Source: Ehretia macrophylla (Eukaryota > Streptophyta > Magnoliopsida > Boraginales > Ehretiaceae). From it: a stretch of 64,000 bases of DNA. A program made the position numbers and the translations under genes. Each line of letters opens with the position of its first letter. Positions within the stretch are counted from its first letter, which is position 1. The stretch lies in the NCBI GenBank assembly GCA_037974665.1, contig CM075778.1, positions 23,192,001 through 23,256,000 of the forward strand. Direction: 5' to 3'. Shown here piece by piece: positions 1 through 11,839 of the stretch. The notes under the pieces were generated by a model that was not told the origin of the DNA, ran no database searches, and worked only from the letters and a program-made list of their open reading frames with translations.

Positions 1-707
1 TTCTTGATAACACAGTTCAAAAAGTAGTAGTTTGTTGTCGCACATTCCACTGAAAGTAAGCGGGAGTCAAATAGATTAGGGTTGGTGCAATCAGACGGAT
101 TAGGGTTCTCGAGGTGGTGGTAAAATCTCAAAAAAGAGTAAGGAATTTTCAGTGCTGTGTCAAGTCTATCATTCTTCACTAGATTCAATTCCGTCAGTCC
201 GTTGAGAGGTCATATCCTTATAGACATCAAGATCACGATGCTGGGAGTTAAGGAACAAGCTTGTCATCCACCCCTCGAAGAAATTTCTCTTTATGCAAAG
301 TTCTTAACCGCAGGATTGAGACTTCTCTCCATTTTTCAAAGAGGTGCTCAACCATTACGGGATTTGTCCAAGTCATCAGACCCCAAACGGTTGGAGAATC
401 CTTGTTGACTACAGGAACCCCTTCTCAGCTCATGGCGTTGACCCGAACCTCTACATTTTTAGTTAATAAACCCCAAATGGGTAGCGGATCCTTGTTACAA
501 TGTCTCAGACCGATTCAGATTTAAAATGTTCTCGGACCTCAAGTCTTTGTACAGGGGCTAGCATAATCAATTATTGTTTTACTCTTAAAAGGAGATTAGG
601 GGGTCCCCATGAATTTGGGCTATCCTCCCACAGGTTCCAACAACTTCCCAAGTCTGACTAATGAAGAGTAGGACTCGTTGTAGATGGTTAAGGAGAGCGG
701 GGTGGTG
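1..707 (+). pseudogene. Remnant of a gypsy-type transposon ORF, part 1 of 3
   Basis: Plus-strand coding remnant, readable from about position 230 to 530 if frameshifts are tolerated. One frame gives CHPPLEEISLYAKFLTAGLR (about 260-319); after a shift near 330 another gives PNGWRILVDYRNPFSAHG (about 383-436). Both resemble the plant domain annotated as putative gypsy-type transposon (Transposase_28/PF04195, named from memory, not searched). Its molecular role is not established. It continues at 2933-3752 and 9066-9335 after two insertions. It is antisense to the Tat-like pol at 11840-15140, the arrangement known for the extra antisense ORF of some Tat-lineage elements, so I infer it belonged to that element. 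Positions 1-156 show nothing I can assign. Confidence 0.6.
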
Positions 708-2932
708 TGTAAGGCCCGACACAAGACAACATGTGCATATAGATCATATCATACATAATTAAATCAATTTATATGCTTTTATATGGAATTATGTACATTT
801 ATCTCAATTTACGTGTATTTCATTGTTTAACGTGCATTTGAGTAATTTATATAGCATAGCTAGTAATTAGCACTTACTAAGTACAATAACTAACTAAGAT
901 AGTTAAAATATGACAACATGGCAGACTAGAAGATGAAGTTAAGTTAGGGGGCAAGGTGGTCTTTTGGACCTTAGATATTATTTCTACCAACACAAATACA
1001 TACACATTACACACACACACACACATCAGAAAACACACATACCCACTTGACACACACACACTACACGCACACTCAGATTTTCGTCCATAGGAAGGAGAGA
1101 AAGAAAAGAGAAAAGAGAAGAAGAAAGAAGGAAGAAGGAGAAGAGGAAGGAGAAGATCTTTAAGCCATCTAGAGCATTTCTCTTGCATTTTCTAGCTTTC
1201 TTCAAGGTCATTTTAGCTCAACTTCATTTAGGCTTCAAGAACAAAGGTGAGGGATTCTTTCAAAAGGCTTTGTCAAAGCTCATCCAAGATCTTTTGTTGT
1301 ATATATATGTTGTTCTTCTTGCTAGTTAAGCATAAGCCATGAGTTGGGTATAATGTTTGTGTTGGATGGGTTGTTGAGCTAGGGATTTTGCCTAACTAGT
1401 GTTGTTGGATCTTGAAGTGTTCTATATATGCTAAATGATGTTCTTGCTTGAGTTAGATAGAGTGTGACTTGTATGTAAGGTTTGATAACAAGATTCTAGC
1501 ATTTAGAGCTTAGATGGTGAATCTTGGGTGTTCTTGAGCTAATATGGATCCACAGTTGGTATTGGATGCTAGTTGATGTTTCAAGGGTATTGTGGCATGA
1601 TGTTTGGACTTGTATATGATGTTAGACAACCCCTTTTGAGGTTAGTAGAAGCTTGGAAAAGAGTTGGAAGCTAGGAAAACATGTTAAGAACAAGTGACCA
1701 ATTTCACGGTTTGGCATCGCAAAGGGTGGACACGACACCGGAATCAATTCCAGATGTTTTTCAGGCTCTCTGACGGTCGTGATCAACACGACCGAATTAT
1801 CCATTTTTCAATTTGACAACTTTGCGCAACAATTTTCCGAAGGCCATAACTCGGTCAATTCAACTCTGAATTGAGTTCTGTTTGATTCTAGAACTATCTA
1901 ATTTTTCGACAAACTTTAATTCTATACCAAAATCAGATAAATTGGAGCTTGGTAAGATAGGTAAATTAACCATTTAAGTTAGGCTATTGCAAAAACATTG
2001 AAGTTGCTAGTGTATCTAGTGGTTGCTATTGGTAAGTGCTATTATTTAGTGGCCAACTTGCAAGTTCTTGTTATTATGTGCTAATACTAAATGAGCTTAT
2101 GAGCAAAATGTTTTTATGAATATTTGTTGTGCTATTGATAATTACAAATGCATTTGAATTATATATATATGCGCGCCGATTGCAACCATTATTGTTTGAG
2201 GAAGTGATGGGACCTCTGGGCAGTGACGGGCTTGCCGGTATATCTCGACCCTCAAAGTATTAATTTCTTTTCTTGCTAAGACCCATTGATCCTTCTACAG
2301 GTAAGGATCCAATGATATCTTGGAAAAGAAAGGTTACGTGATTGAAACTACTTGTACTTGTTATGATCATTTATATGTTCTTATATGCATGACATATTTA
2401 TCAAACTGTTTACGAAAAGATAAAACCTTTGTGAAAACTCCCTTCCACTTCAATCCTCATTGGGCTAAGTGTTGGTTTAGCTCATCCCTCTTTTGATCAA
2501 TTACAGGTAAGGCAGTGCTCGATCAGGCCCCTCAAGTTGACGATGGATAACTATGGTTCGATGAGAATGACTTTTGCTTATTGTGACCAACATGATTGTT
2601 AATTGAAGTCAAATACAATTTAGATAACTTGATATATGTAATAATCTTTTGGACAACTATATGTATTTAAGTTTATTAGTTCTATTCTTTTGAGATCTAG
2701 ATACCTGATTGATGGCTAGTCCTTATGATTGAACAGTAGATCGAGGTCTTGTATATATGTAACAGATTGTGGTTAACCTATAAGGCCGATGTAATTGACA
2801 AACTTTTGAACTTTTATGGAATATGAATGGTTGTACAGGTTGTTAAATTATTGATTTACAGGTTTATTGGTTACGAACATCGTGTTCCGGTCTTAGCCTA
2901 GTGATAGAACGGGGTCAGGGCGTGACATGGTG
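703..2932 (+). mobile_element. Solo LTR (2220 bp) with target duplication TGGTG
   Basis: The element itself spans 708-2927. It starts TGTAAGGCCCGACAC and ends GGTCAGGGCGTGACA, so it has canonical TG...CA ends. The five bases before it (703-707) and after it (2928-2932) are both TGGTG, and the interrupted ORF resumes directly at 2933. No internal region, PBS or second LTR is present, so this is a solo LTR left by LTR-LTR recombination. The end resembles the ends of the gypsy LTRs elsewhere in the window, and the splice-acceptor-like block (about 2455-2507) is present in plus orientation. Other contents are a CA microsatellite near 1009-1027 and a purine-rich stretch at 1092-1155. No coding region is seen. 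Confidence 0.93.
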
Positions 2933-3752
2933 GATGACCTCAACCTTATTAGTTCAGATTTCATTAGGAGCTCAGGTCTTTATGACATTCTTCTTTCTTC
3001 TAGTAGTCCTATTGTTGTCGAGACCTCATCTTCTCGTACTACTCATTTCTTATATTTGGTCTATCTATTACCTATGATCAAACTGTCATGACTCTAACAG
3101 TCGTCTCAAACACTTTGCATCTTTGGAATCCCAAAAGGTTCTTGCCGAGCTTGTTAGAAGAAGGAACGCATCTCGCCAAGAAGGTGATGGTAACAAGCAT
3201 CATGGTAAAAATACTAGCTTTGGGTCCAACCGATCCCCAGAACCCTAAGTTCCGTTGGCGAGTATAAATTATTGATATTGATCTTCCAACATCAGTCCTC
3301 ATGGCTTCTTATGCCGAGCCCCCAGTTCGAAGGGACAACGGCCAAAGGGCCTCGACCTGTATTAGAATCTCTCTATAGACCAAATCATTAACCACATCAT
3401 AGGTACATGGAATAAGGTTAAATTGTTTATTCTCTTCTTTTTCCTGCATACTTTAAACTATAATCACTTATCTTTCCTCTTTATGTAAGGCCATTTACCT
3501 TGGTTTCTATACGGAAAAACTTCTCGGCCAACTAGGTGGCTATTTTATGGAGTTCAAGTCTCGACTCGAGGCTGAGAAGAGAGAGACAGGGTTGGCTAAG
3601 AAATCAAATCAAGAGGAGGTGGAGAAAAGCAAAGCCCTGGTCCAAGTTGCCAACATTTGTTCGGAGCGTGCTGAGAAGACTCTCGCTGAGGAGAAGAAGA
3701 CTTGAGAAACAGAAGTGAAGGCGACCTTGATCAAGTTGTTACTACTGAAAAA
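2933..3752 (+). pseudogene. Gypsy-type transposon ORF remnant, part 2 of 3
   Basis: The reading frame resumes immediately after the solo LTR: GAT GAC CTC AAC CTT ATT reads DDLNLI. From about 3536 a charged, heptad-like segment rich in Glu, Lys and Arg (for example SNQEEVEKSKALVQVANI) looks like a coiled coil. Between about 3400 and 3488 the sequence looks intronic: a possible donor near GGTACATGG, then a T-rich tract ending in TTATGTAAG before coding resumes. The frame runs into the copia element at 3753 and continues at 9066. Stops and frameshifts show it is dead. The assignment rests on continuity with the 260-440 segment. Confidence 0.55.
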
Positions 3753-4343
3753 TGTTGGTATATGTCAATGCCCACCTCATAATAAGTATCGTTAATTTAT
3801 GTGGTAGCATAAATTAACGATTTCAACTTAAATGTTGACGAGGTCAAAAGAGACCAAGATGGCTACAAGAAAGAAGTTCAGGAATTTGAAGTTACCTAAA
3901 ATGACGTCGGGATGATTCAATGCTAAAGTCAGCAAATTTGACCGAAGGAAACTTCCTAGAAATTGGCTTAGCCATCCATGTGGTCTAATTTGGTTGATGG
4001 ACTTTGAACAAGGTTGGTAAAGACAACCAAGGTAGAAAATTAGCCAACCAAGGTGGAAAATGTTTGTTAAGAAGTCTCCTATGGCTGGCTAGCTAAATCT
4101 TATAAGTAGGCATGTATTAGTTCATCAAATTCTTCCACAACATACCTTCAAACACAAACCCGAAGTTAGTTTTCTTTCTTGTATTCTTCTTGTAAGTCCA
4201 TAAGCTATTGAAGCTCTAATCTTGAGAGCGCATAGTGAGACAATTATCTTGTAAGTATTATATTGAATTATTATAAAGAGTAGTGTTGTCTTTCTTCTTG
4301 ATTGTTGTTAAGACGTTTCTGGAAAATTTGGTACATTTTTACA
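3753..4343 (+). repeat. 5' LTR of the copia element
   Basis: 591 bp from TGTTGGTATATG to ATTTTTACA. The copy at 8473-9065 aligns along its whole length. A perfect 13-bp inverted repeat (TCGTTAATTTATG at 3789-3801 and its complement at 3808-3820, with TGGTAG between) lies 36 bp inside the LTR. A TATA-like TATAAGTAGG lies at about 4100. Confidence 0.93.
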
Positions 4344-4355
4344 TGGTATCAGAGC
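4344..4355 (+). promoter_or_regulatory. Primer binding site, initiator tRNA-Met type
   Basis: TGGTATCAGAGC directly follows the left LTR. It is the usual plant retrotransposon minus-strand primer site, complementary to the 3' end of the initiator methionine tRNA. Confidence 0.93.
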
Positions 4356-4401
4356 TTAAGGGGCTCTTAACAACAATCTTGTCTAGTAAAGCTCAACAAC
4401 T

Positions 4402-5397
4402 ATGACTACTCAAGGTGCTAGTTCTTCTTCTACCAGTTCTAGTTCTCGTTTTGTACCGACAATTCGTATTCGTCCCCTTACCTTCACAGAAGGAACGTTT
4501 GATGGCACGAACTACCTATTGTGGAAGTTCACAATCACTATGGTTCTGGACTCCTATGAACTCCTTGATATAGTGTTAGGCACAGATGCAGAACCAGTTG
4601 CAGTACGTGCTGAAGATGATACAAAAAAGACCTTTCCTCCAGATTCTTAACTTGTCAAAAAAAGGAGGAGATGAAATGTTGATGCACTTTGTGCAATTGT
4701 CACAAATGTTTAGGATTTCGTTCTCACTCTTATTCAACACACAACCAAGGCATCTGAAGCTTGGAACAAACTGAAAAATTAGTATGAAACAAGAAACCAG
4801 ACTTGTATTCAGAGCTTGGAGAACCAGTTAGCTGCTGAGAGATTAAATGAAGATGAAACAGTTGAGTCATTTATTAGTAGGATGAAAAACCTACGTGATC
4901 AAATAGCTGCAGTTGGTATTTCCAAATCATCCGAGGAACTAGCTTGAAGGTGTATTAGGGTGTTACCTTCAAAATATGATAGCCTTGTGACAGCACTCAA
5001 TACACAAGTTCGTATTCCTCTTTTGTCATTTGAAGAATTCACTGCCATGTTGATAAAGGAAGAGATGGGGCTGAAAAGTAGAAAGAATCAACTTGACTCT
5101 ACCTTTGTAGCCAAGGCGAGGAGTAGCCAAGAAGAAAAGAAGAAAACAAAGAAGAAGATGTTCTCTGGATCATGCTACTACTGCAATAAGAAAGACCATG
5201 CTGTCAAAGATTGCAGGAAACGAATCCATGATGAGAAGAACAGAACTCTAAAGCCAAATTGGAGAAATAAAAAGTCTGCCAATATGGCTGAAACGAAAGT
5301 GCATTTGTTTACTATAACAAATGAAACTGAGGAAATATGTACTAGCATACTTGTACATCAAACAAGTGCAAGGGTATTGGATAGTGGAGACACATGA
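4402..5397 (+). pseudogene. gag: Copia gag with zinc knuckle
   Basis: The start ATG at 4402 follows the PBS by under 50 bp. The N-terminus has a Ser/Thr-rich head and then the copia gag signature around FDGTNYLLWKFTITMVLDSY, where the conserved YLLWK lies. Frameshifts near 4620-4660 and stops near 4773 and 4945 break the middle. The frame reopens at 4960 and gives the nucleocapsid knuckle CYYCNKKDHAVKDC (C-x2-C-x4-H-x4-C) near 5176-5217. Just before 5397 the protease motif begins as VLDSGD. Gag would package the element RNA in cytoplasmic particles. The breaks make this copy non-functional. Confidence 0.9.
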
Positions 5398-6614
5398 CTA
5401 GCAAGAAGAAGTTATATGACTCCATAAAACCCCTACAAGAACCAATGAATGTTGTCATCAGGAATAATGCTAGGTGTCCTATTGAGGGCACTGGAACCAT
5501 CTCGCTTTTGTCTAAAGATAGAGGAAACAAGAAGCTATCCAACGTACTCTTTGTACCCCAAATCATCATAAATTTGCTATCTGTAGCTATTATTATAGAT
5601 AATGATCTAGAAGTGCGGTTCAAGAAGACGGAAGCTTTGATTCTTGACAAGGATCAAAATATAGTAAGTAAAGGTATTAGTAAAAATAACCTTTACAAAA
5701 TCAGCTTTTTTTCTGTCGTTGTGGATGCCAAAACAAGTCAACTTTGGCATAAAAGGTTCGGGCACATTTCCTATCCCGTGTTAAAGGAAATGCAAAAGAA
5801 AAAGATGGTGGGCGACTCACCTTCAATTGAAGAAGTTGAAGGACAATGTGAAGCTTGTATGCTGCGCAAACACCATAGATAGTCATTTCCTAAAGAGAAT
5901 CATAATCGATCAAAGGCTCCTCTAGAGTTGGTACATGCTGACCTCTGCGGAAAAATGACTATCATGACGTTGGGAGGATCTTCCTACTTTATGCTGCTAG
6001 TTAACGATTATAGGAGGAAGATATGTGTGGACTTCCTTCAAGACAAGGCTGATGCTCTTGAAAATTTTAAAGTGTAGTACAAACTTGTGACAAATGAGAA
6101 CACAACTTAGTTGAAGGATCTTCGTATCGATTGTGGAGGGGAAGGATTTTGTTCTATAGAGTTCACCAACTATTGCAACAAGCTTGGGATGAAGTGCCAA
6201 TTGACTGCTCCATACACACCACAACAAAATGGAATTGTGGAATGAAGAAATCGAACAATTGTAGAAATGGCTCGATGTATGTTGAAAGGTACTGGCCTAC
6301 CTGACAAATTATGGGCTGAAGCAGTCAACACAACAGTGTACATCCTCAATCGGTGCTTAACCAGGGCACTCAACGATAAGACTCCTAATAAGGCTTATTA
6401 TGGTACGAAACCTTTTGTGTTTCATTTAAAAAAAATTGGGTGTGAGTGTTTTGTGCATGTCCCAAATGAAAATAGAAAGAAATTAGATGACAAGAACAAG
6501 AAGGGCATTTTCTTGGGATATATTGAAGAGTCTAAAGCATACAAACTTTATGATGTACAGGCCAAGAAGGTGATCATAAGCCGAGATATGGTGTTTAATG
6601 AGCCAGCACACTGA
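5371..6614 (+). pseudogene. pol: Copia protease and integrase
   Basis: The aspartic protease motif reads LDSG near 5374, where a one-base indel (about 5388-5395) shifts the frame to the segment starting MTSKKKLYD. The integrase zinc domain follows: LWHKRFGH (about 5741) and CEAC (about 5850) supply the His and Cys ligands. The catalytic core is broken by stops near 5880, 6076, 6108 and 6243, but TAPYTPQQNGIVE (about 6207-6242), the usual copia sequence next to the catalytic Glu, is readable. The C-terminal part (6267-6614) is open and includes NRCLTRALNDKTP and the GYIEESKAYKLYD stretch. The product would cut the polyprotein and insert the cDNA. Confidence 0.9.
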
Positions 6615-7904
6615 ATGGAGGATAGCGGTCTTGCCATTTCATTATCAACCAATAAAGTAATCCACCAAGTGCTTGAATAACGACCGTTGAACAATGAAGA
6701 AGTCTCTAATGATGAGGAGACTGAAGACCAACCTGTTGTACCCATAAGGAAGCCATAACCGAAGTGGTTCCAACAGCTCTTTGATGAAAGAAATCCAAGA
6801 GTTACTAATGATAGTCCACATCCTGATGGGCTAAGAAGGTCAAAGAGAATAGATGAGCAAAATCGATAAGGATAATAGTTAGTAAACATAGCTTTGATGA
6901 CTCAAATCATCAAGACGGTAAAAGAACTACTAATTATGGAAAAAGTCATGTTAGATCCAAATTGGAGAGCAATTATGCAAGTCGAGTATGATAGTATCAT
7001 GAAAAATGATACTTGGGAGATTGTTGAAAAGCCACCGAACAAAAAAATTATCAGCACCAAATGGATTTGGAAAGTGAAGTATAAGGCAGATGGAACTCTT
7101 GAAAAATACAAGGCATACCTTGTAGCACAAGAATTTTTGCAAGTCGAAGGTTTTGATGTATATGAAAGCTTTGCTCCAACAACAAAAATGACAACAATCA
7201 GGTTAGTTTTTGCAGTTGCTGCTCATTTTGGATGGATTGTACATCAAATGGGTGTCAAGTCAGCATTTCTTAATGGGAAACTTGAAGAAGAAGTCTATGT
7301 TGCACAACCCTCTGGCTTCCAAATACCAGGTGAAGAAGAAAAAGTCTGCAAATTGAAGAAGACTTTATATGGGTTAAAGCAAGCACCCCAAGCTTGGTAC
7401 AAACATATAGACTTTTTCTTCTTGCAGCATGGTTTCTGTAGAAGCAAATCTAAGGCCAACTTGTATGTTGTAAGTGAACAAGGAAAGAAGGTAATTGTAA
7501 TCCTATATGTGGATGATCTTATAATCATTGGTGACCATGAAGATAATATTTGGAAGAGACAAGAATAGTTGAGCCAAGAATTTGAAATGATAAATCTTGG
7601 TCTTCTTCATTATTGCTTGAGAATCGAGGTATGGCAAAAACCTCATACTATCTTCATTTTGCAACAACAATATATTCATGAGCTCTTGACTGCATTTGGT
7701 ATGTCTGAGTGCAAACTAGTTGTCACCCTAACGGAAGTGACTACTAAGTTATCAATTGACGATCCTTCAGAACAAGTTGATAACAAGCTTTACAAAAGGT
7801 TGGTGGGAAGTTTAATCTTCCTTTGTAACACAAGACCTGATATTAGTTATGCTGTGGGAGTTCTTAGTCGGTTTTCAAATAAACCAAGACAAAGTCACAA
7901 GTAA
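6615..7904 (+). pseudogene. pol: Copia reverse transcriptase
   Basis: A linker (6615-6893) holds several stops. From 6894 the RT is open for 224 codons. It contains STKWIWKVKYKADGTLEKYK, the FAPTTKMTTIR segment, MGVKSAFLNGKLEEEVYVAQ (the QMDVKTAFLNG block with Asp replaced by Gly, a catalytic-site loss) and the active-site box YVDDLIIIGD near 7504. A stop at 7566 separates a second segment (7569-7904) with the thumb sequence and RPDISYAVGVLSRF. The intact YVDD with a lost first catalytic Asp shows decay at single residues as well as by stops. Confidence 0.92.
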
Positions 7905-8447
7905 GCAGGGATGCAGATCCTCAAATATCTCAAAGGCACTTTAGAGTATGGAATATCATACAAGTCTGGAGATACTTTATCTCGGTACTGTGACTCAGAT
8001 TAGGCTGGTGATATTAACTCAAGAAAATCTGTTACATGTTACGTATTCATATGCAGTGGTAGAATCATCTTATCGGTTAGTAAGAAGCAACCCACCGGTT
8101 CGCTTTTATCAAATGAGGCGGAATACAAGGCTGCTTGTGTAATATCCTATGAAGTTATTTGGCTACGACGCATCATGACTGATATTGGCATTCCAATAGA
8201 GGAAACAATAATGCTGAAATATGACAGTCAGAGTTGTATATCTATGTCAAAGAATCCGGTATTTCATGCTAGAACAAAACACATAGAGATTCAGTATCAC
8301 TATGTGAGAAAACTGATTGAGGAAGGTGAAATCTACATGGAGTACTGCCCTACAAAAGATAATTGTGCAGATATCTTCACTAAAGTGTTACGGAGCGTCC
8401 AGTTGAGCAAACATCTTCAAACATTGGGTGTTGGCCCAATAGCTTAG
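7905..8447 (+). pseudogene. pol: Copia RNase H
   Basis: The RNase H begins after stops at 7903 and near 7990. SGDTLSRYCDSD-like residues mark the first catalytic region, followed by frameshifted sequence to about 8150. The last part (8175-8447) is open: LKYDSQSCISMSKNPVFHARTK, KHIEIQYHYVR and the C-terminal NCADIFTKVL, which are standard copia RNase H blocks. The reading ends 26 bp before the right LTR. Confidence 0.88.
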
Positions 8448-8472
8448 TGAACATAAGGTGAACATTGAGGGA

Positions 8473-9065
8473 TGTGCTAGTATATATCAATGCCTACCTC
8501 ATAATAAGTATCATTAATTTATGTGGTAGCATAAATTAACGATTCCGACTTAAATGTCAATGATGTCAAAAGAAACCGCGATGGCTACAAGAAAAAAGTT
8601 CAGGAATTTGGAGTTACTTAAGATGACGTCGAAATGATGCAATGCTAAAGTCAAAAAATTTGAGCGAAAGAAGCTTCCTAGAAATTGTCTTAGCCACCCA
8701 TGTGGTCTAATTTGGTTGGTAGACTTTGAACAAGGCTGGTAAAGCGAACCAAGGTAGAAAATTAGCCAACCAAGGTAGAAAATGTTTGTTAGGAAGTCTC
8801 CTATGACGGGCTAGCTAAATCCTATAAATAGGCATGTATTAGTTCATCAAATTCATCCACAACACACCTTCAAACATAAACCCGAAGTTAGTTTTCTTTC
8901 TTGTATTCTTCTTGTAAGTCCATAAGCCATTGAAGCTCTAATCTTGATAGCGCACGGTGGGACAATTATCTTATAAGTATTATATTGAATTGTTATAAAG
9001 AGTAGTGTTGTCTTTCTACTTGATTGTTGTTAAGACGTTTTTGAGAAATTTGTTACATTCTTACA
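8473..9065 (+). repeat. 3' LTR of the copia element
   Basis: 593 bp from TGTGCTAGTATAT to ACATTCTTACA. It is collinear with 3753-4343. The inverted repeat near its start (8511-8542) has one arm mismatch. The preceding AACATTGAGGGA (8461-8472) is a weak polypurine tract. Confidence 0.92.
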
Positions 9066-9335
9066 AAAAGAAGCTAGATCAGCTACTAGAGAAGGTTGCC
9101 CCTACTGGGGAGAAGGTGGTTCAAGCCTTTAAAGAGAGCTCAGAGTTTGTTGCCTTAGTGGCTGACTCCAGCGAAGACATATACAACATCACTTTCTAGG
9201 AAGGTAAATGCGAATAGGTCAAGTCAATGAATAAGCTTTACCCAAAGACAAACTTTTTTGCTCTTCTTTGCGGCGATGAGCCCTCCATCGAGGATAATTT
9301 TGAGGCCCCTACCGAGAACCAACTATTGAGAATGG
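9066..9335 (+). pseudogene. Gypsy-type transposon ORF remnant, part 3 of 3
   Basis: The lysine-rich coiled coil that stops at 3752 resumes here with KKLDQLLEKVAPTGEKVVQA, followed by acidic sequence and a stop near 9197. In another frame GKLYPKTNFF and SIEDNFEAPTENQLL (about 9278-9325) continue the ORF to the next insertion at 9336. After that insertion a compatible frame (MGNDLILVKQYVNALQ) can be read from about 11286, so the ORF C-terminus probably lies there. Confidence 0.55.
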
Positions 9336-11288
9336 TATGCCTTAAAAACAACTAGCACTAAGACATCTCATGTAAATGAATATTATCCAGTTATAAAATC
9401 AGTGCATTCATTATAAGCATATCATTCTCTCATATTGTTAGTTATATTTATATGCAATAAGGCTCCATGATGCAAGTGAATAGCAAAGGCGTGTGTTGAT
9501 CCACACAAAAGGTCTATGCTATAAGGCTTGGATAAAAACTATAGGTTCATAACTAAATAATAAAGTTAGGCACTTTACTATGGTAAGGTTATAATGAGAG
9601 AGTCTCCTATTTGGTAGGGTGACCTTCCTTGGTCATTGAAGGGGCTTTCTATACTTCTCTCATCAGTGCATGTGAATGCATTAAACAGGACCACTATAGA
9701 TGCTATCTCAGTGACAATACTATCATTGTCAGAGAATTAAAAACATCTTAAGCTACTAAGTGACCAATGCTCTTTATCATGAGCATATGTGAATGAATCA
9801 ATAGATTCTAGGTCATATATTTTGACTCACTATGAGTAAGATCTTATAATAGGTCAACAACTCGGTGTTTTGGATATATGAACTAGATTCATTAGATGGC
9901 ACACATATGACTCATGATTGTATGCTATCTTAAGTGATAGTGAGCTACTCGCTTGGAGTTATCTATGCAATCATCCAAATCTAAGCGCTTAGGTAATATA
10001 GTTCAGGCTATATTGGATACTAAACTTGTGGGTCACTCCCGAGAACAAGGGAATAGTATATGGGTAGTGATTATTTGAAAGATAAAGATCCAAGGTACAG
10101 ATGTAATCAATATAGGATGATAGTTTGAATGCAAGACCATTCTTGATTGCTGTTAAAATATAGAAGGGCATTTGGCCATTTTACTTCGTAGGTCAAGGAT
10201 AGTAAACCTCATTCGGAAGTTTATTAATTGTCATGAAGTACAACCCTAACTCTTTAGAGGAATGAGTTAAGGTTAAAATGGTCAAAGTATAGCTAGTGAT
10301 TAGCAAGGATATTTTGGTCATTTTAAAGCTACGACAATTATGTCTTCGGTCTTTTTCCTAGACACTTTCCTTTTGTGGTGTACTGCCTTTTTACTAAGCT
10401 TGGCATTTGAGTATTTATGTAGTTATTAAGTGTGGTTTCCTGTTTGAGAAGTCCTAGTAGCATTTGGAAGTTAAGACATTAAGACAAAGAACATTATTTG
10501 GACAAGAATGTTTGTTCTAGCACAGAATGTCTTAACAGATTCATGCTTGGCATACTTAAGTGTATGGTTGACACATTCCAACGTGTGGGGAGAGAAGATA
10601 GGTGTGTGGAACTGAGTTTGTTAGATAGAGAAGATAATTCTTGATTTAAATAAAAGAGATAATGCAAATTATCTTCAAATAATTAAAGATGTTCAAGAAT
10701 CATCTCCTAAGCTAACTAAAAATCTTCTTTCTCTCATTCTCTTTGATTCATGGCTATATCACTAGCCTAGACACACAACATCACATGACACATACACTAC
10801 AAACTCTAGAAAATTCGGCCATAGCAAAAAAGAAAAGGCAGAGATAAAAATTTCCACCGATTTCACTTACCACTCGCAAGGATTGAGGAATAGGAGAGAA
10901 GACTCAAGGAATCGTGCTCTTGAGGGGGTTCTCATGCCTTGGATTCAATTTTCAGCCACCATATAATAGCCTACATGTTTGTGTGTTGTGAATTTAAGCC
11001 AACACGACAAGGAAATGCACATACTATTACTACTAGCACATGATACATGATTTCTAGAATGATTCCTTGCATGATTTCATAGAATTTCTGTGTATGGATT
11101 ATGGCTGCCATATTTTATTTATAAATAGATTGTAAACTGTAAAAATATGACTTAGAAAGCCTAGGAATCCATATCAATCACGAACCTCCTACCGATGTTT
11201 AAAGATGATTTCTGATGTTTTTACTTTACTTCTGTTTGAACTTCTTTTTGTCCCTTTCCTTTTTTTTTTTTTGTATTTTTGTTAATGG
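9331..11288. mobile_element. 1.95-kb insertion with tentative duplication AATGG
   Basis: The insertion proper is about 9336-11283. AATGG occurs at both edges (9331-9335 and 11284-11288), and joining the flanks leaves an open frame in the interrupted ORF. The left end TATGCCTTAAAA resembles TGTGCCCAAAAG of the related sequence at 15518, so it may be a mutated TG terminus. The right end follows a T-rich run and is not CA, so the right edge is uncertain. Nearly all of the 15518-16748 copy matches collinearly at roughly two bases in three. No ORF is seen. It is best explained as an old solo LTR or non-autonomous element. Confidence 0.5.
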
Positions 11289-11449
11289 GGAATGACCTCA
11301 TACTTGTGAAGCAATATGTAAACGCTCTTCAAATATTAATGAACTACTATCTATTTTTCCATATTGCTGTTGTGCCTTTATTTTGCTCCTTTAAGCTTAT
11401 CTTTACATCTGTATGTTGGGCCTTTGCGCTAGATTAAACGTTATGCCTG

Positions 11450-11740
11450 TGATCGAGCTCAGGTCCAAGGTGGGACTGTTGCCATTTTGGGGACTCTTTA
11501 AGTCCGAGGTAGAACTTCAACCCTTTGGCAGACTTTATGTTCGAGTTAGGACTTCAACTCTTTAACAGACTTTAAGTCTGAGGAGGGTCTCTACCCTCAT
11601 GTAGGCTTTAAGTTCAAGGTAGGTCTTTGCCCTTATATGGAATTTGAGTCCGAGGTGGGTCTCTACCCTTATGCCGACTTTGAGTCTGAGATAGGACTTC
11701 AACCCTGTGGTGGATTTTTAGTCTGAAGTTGAACTATAGA
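11450..11740. repeat. Degenerate tandem repeat, about 37-bp unit, 7-8 copies
   Basis: Repeated phrases of the type GACTTTAAGTCTGAGG followed by TRGGACTTCAACCCTT recur every 35-37 bp with many substitutions. The block lies downstream of the minus-strand pol and before the antisense ORF. Non-coding tandem repeats between pol and the 3' LTR are known from Tat-lineage elements. The flanking 11284-11449 probably holds the end of the antisense ORF, and nothing is recognised in 11741-11840. Confidence 0.8.
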
Positions 11741-11839
11741 ATAAAGTAATTGCAAATAAAATTTATTGAGCTAAGAAATAACTTTTTTCATTGATTTCAT
11801 TTCATCTTACATGTCATCTTTTTAAACAAGAATTATACA

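Larger units (their letters stand above)
3748..9070 (+). mobile_element. Complete Ty1/copia element, plus strand, degenerate
   Basis: The element proper spans 3753-9065 (5.3 kb). It has two similar LTRs (3753-4343 and 8473-9065), a primer binding site just after the left LTR and a gag-protease-integrase-RT-RNase H order typical of Ty1/copia. The flanks are AAAAA (3748-3752) and AAAAG (9066-9070), an A-rich target duplication with one difference or a shifted edge. Removing the element restores an open lysine-rich coiled-coil frame in the host ORF, which confirms the insertion point. The two LTRs differ at many positions by eye, so the copy is old. The polyprotein is split over at least seven open segments. 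Confidence 0.93.

Noticed and set aside
877..1211. Two overlapping minus-strand frames with Ser/Phe/Leu-rich start
   Set aside because: They are produced by the purine-rich and CA repeat stretch inside the solo LTR.
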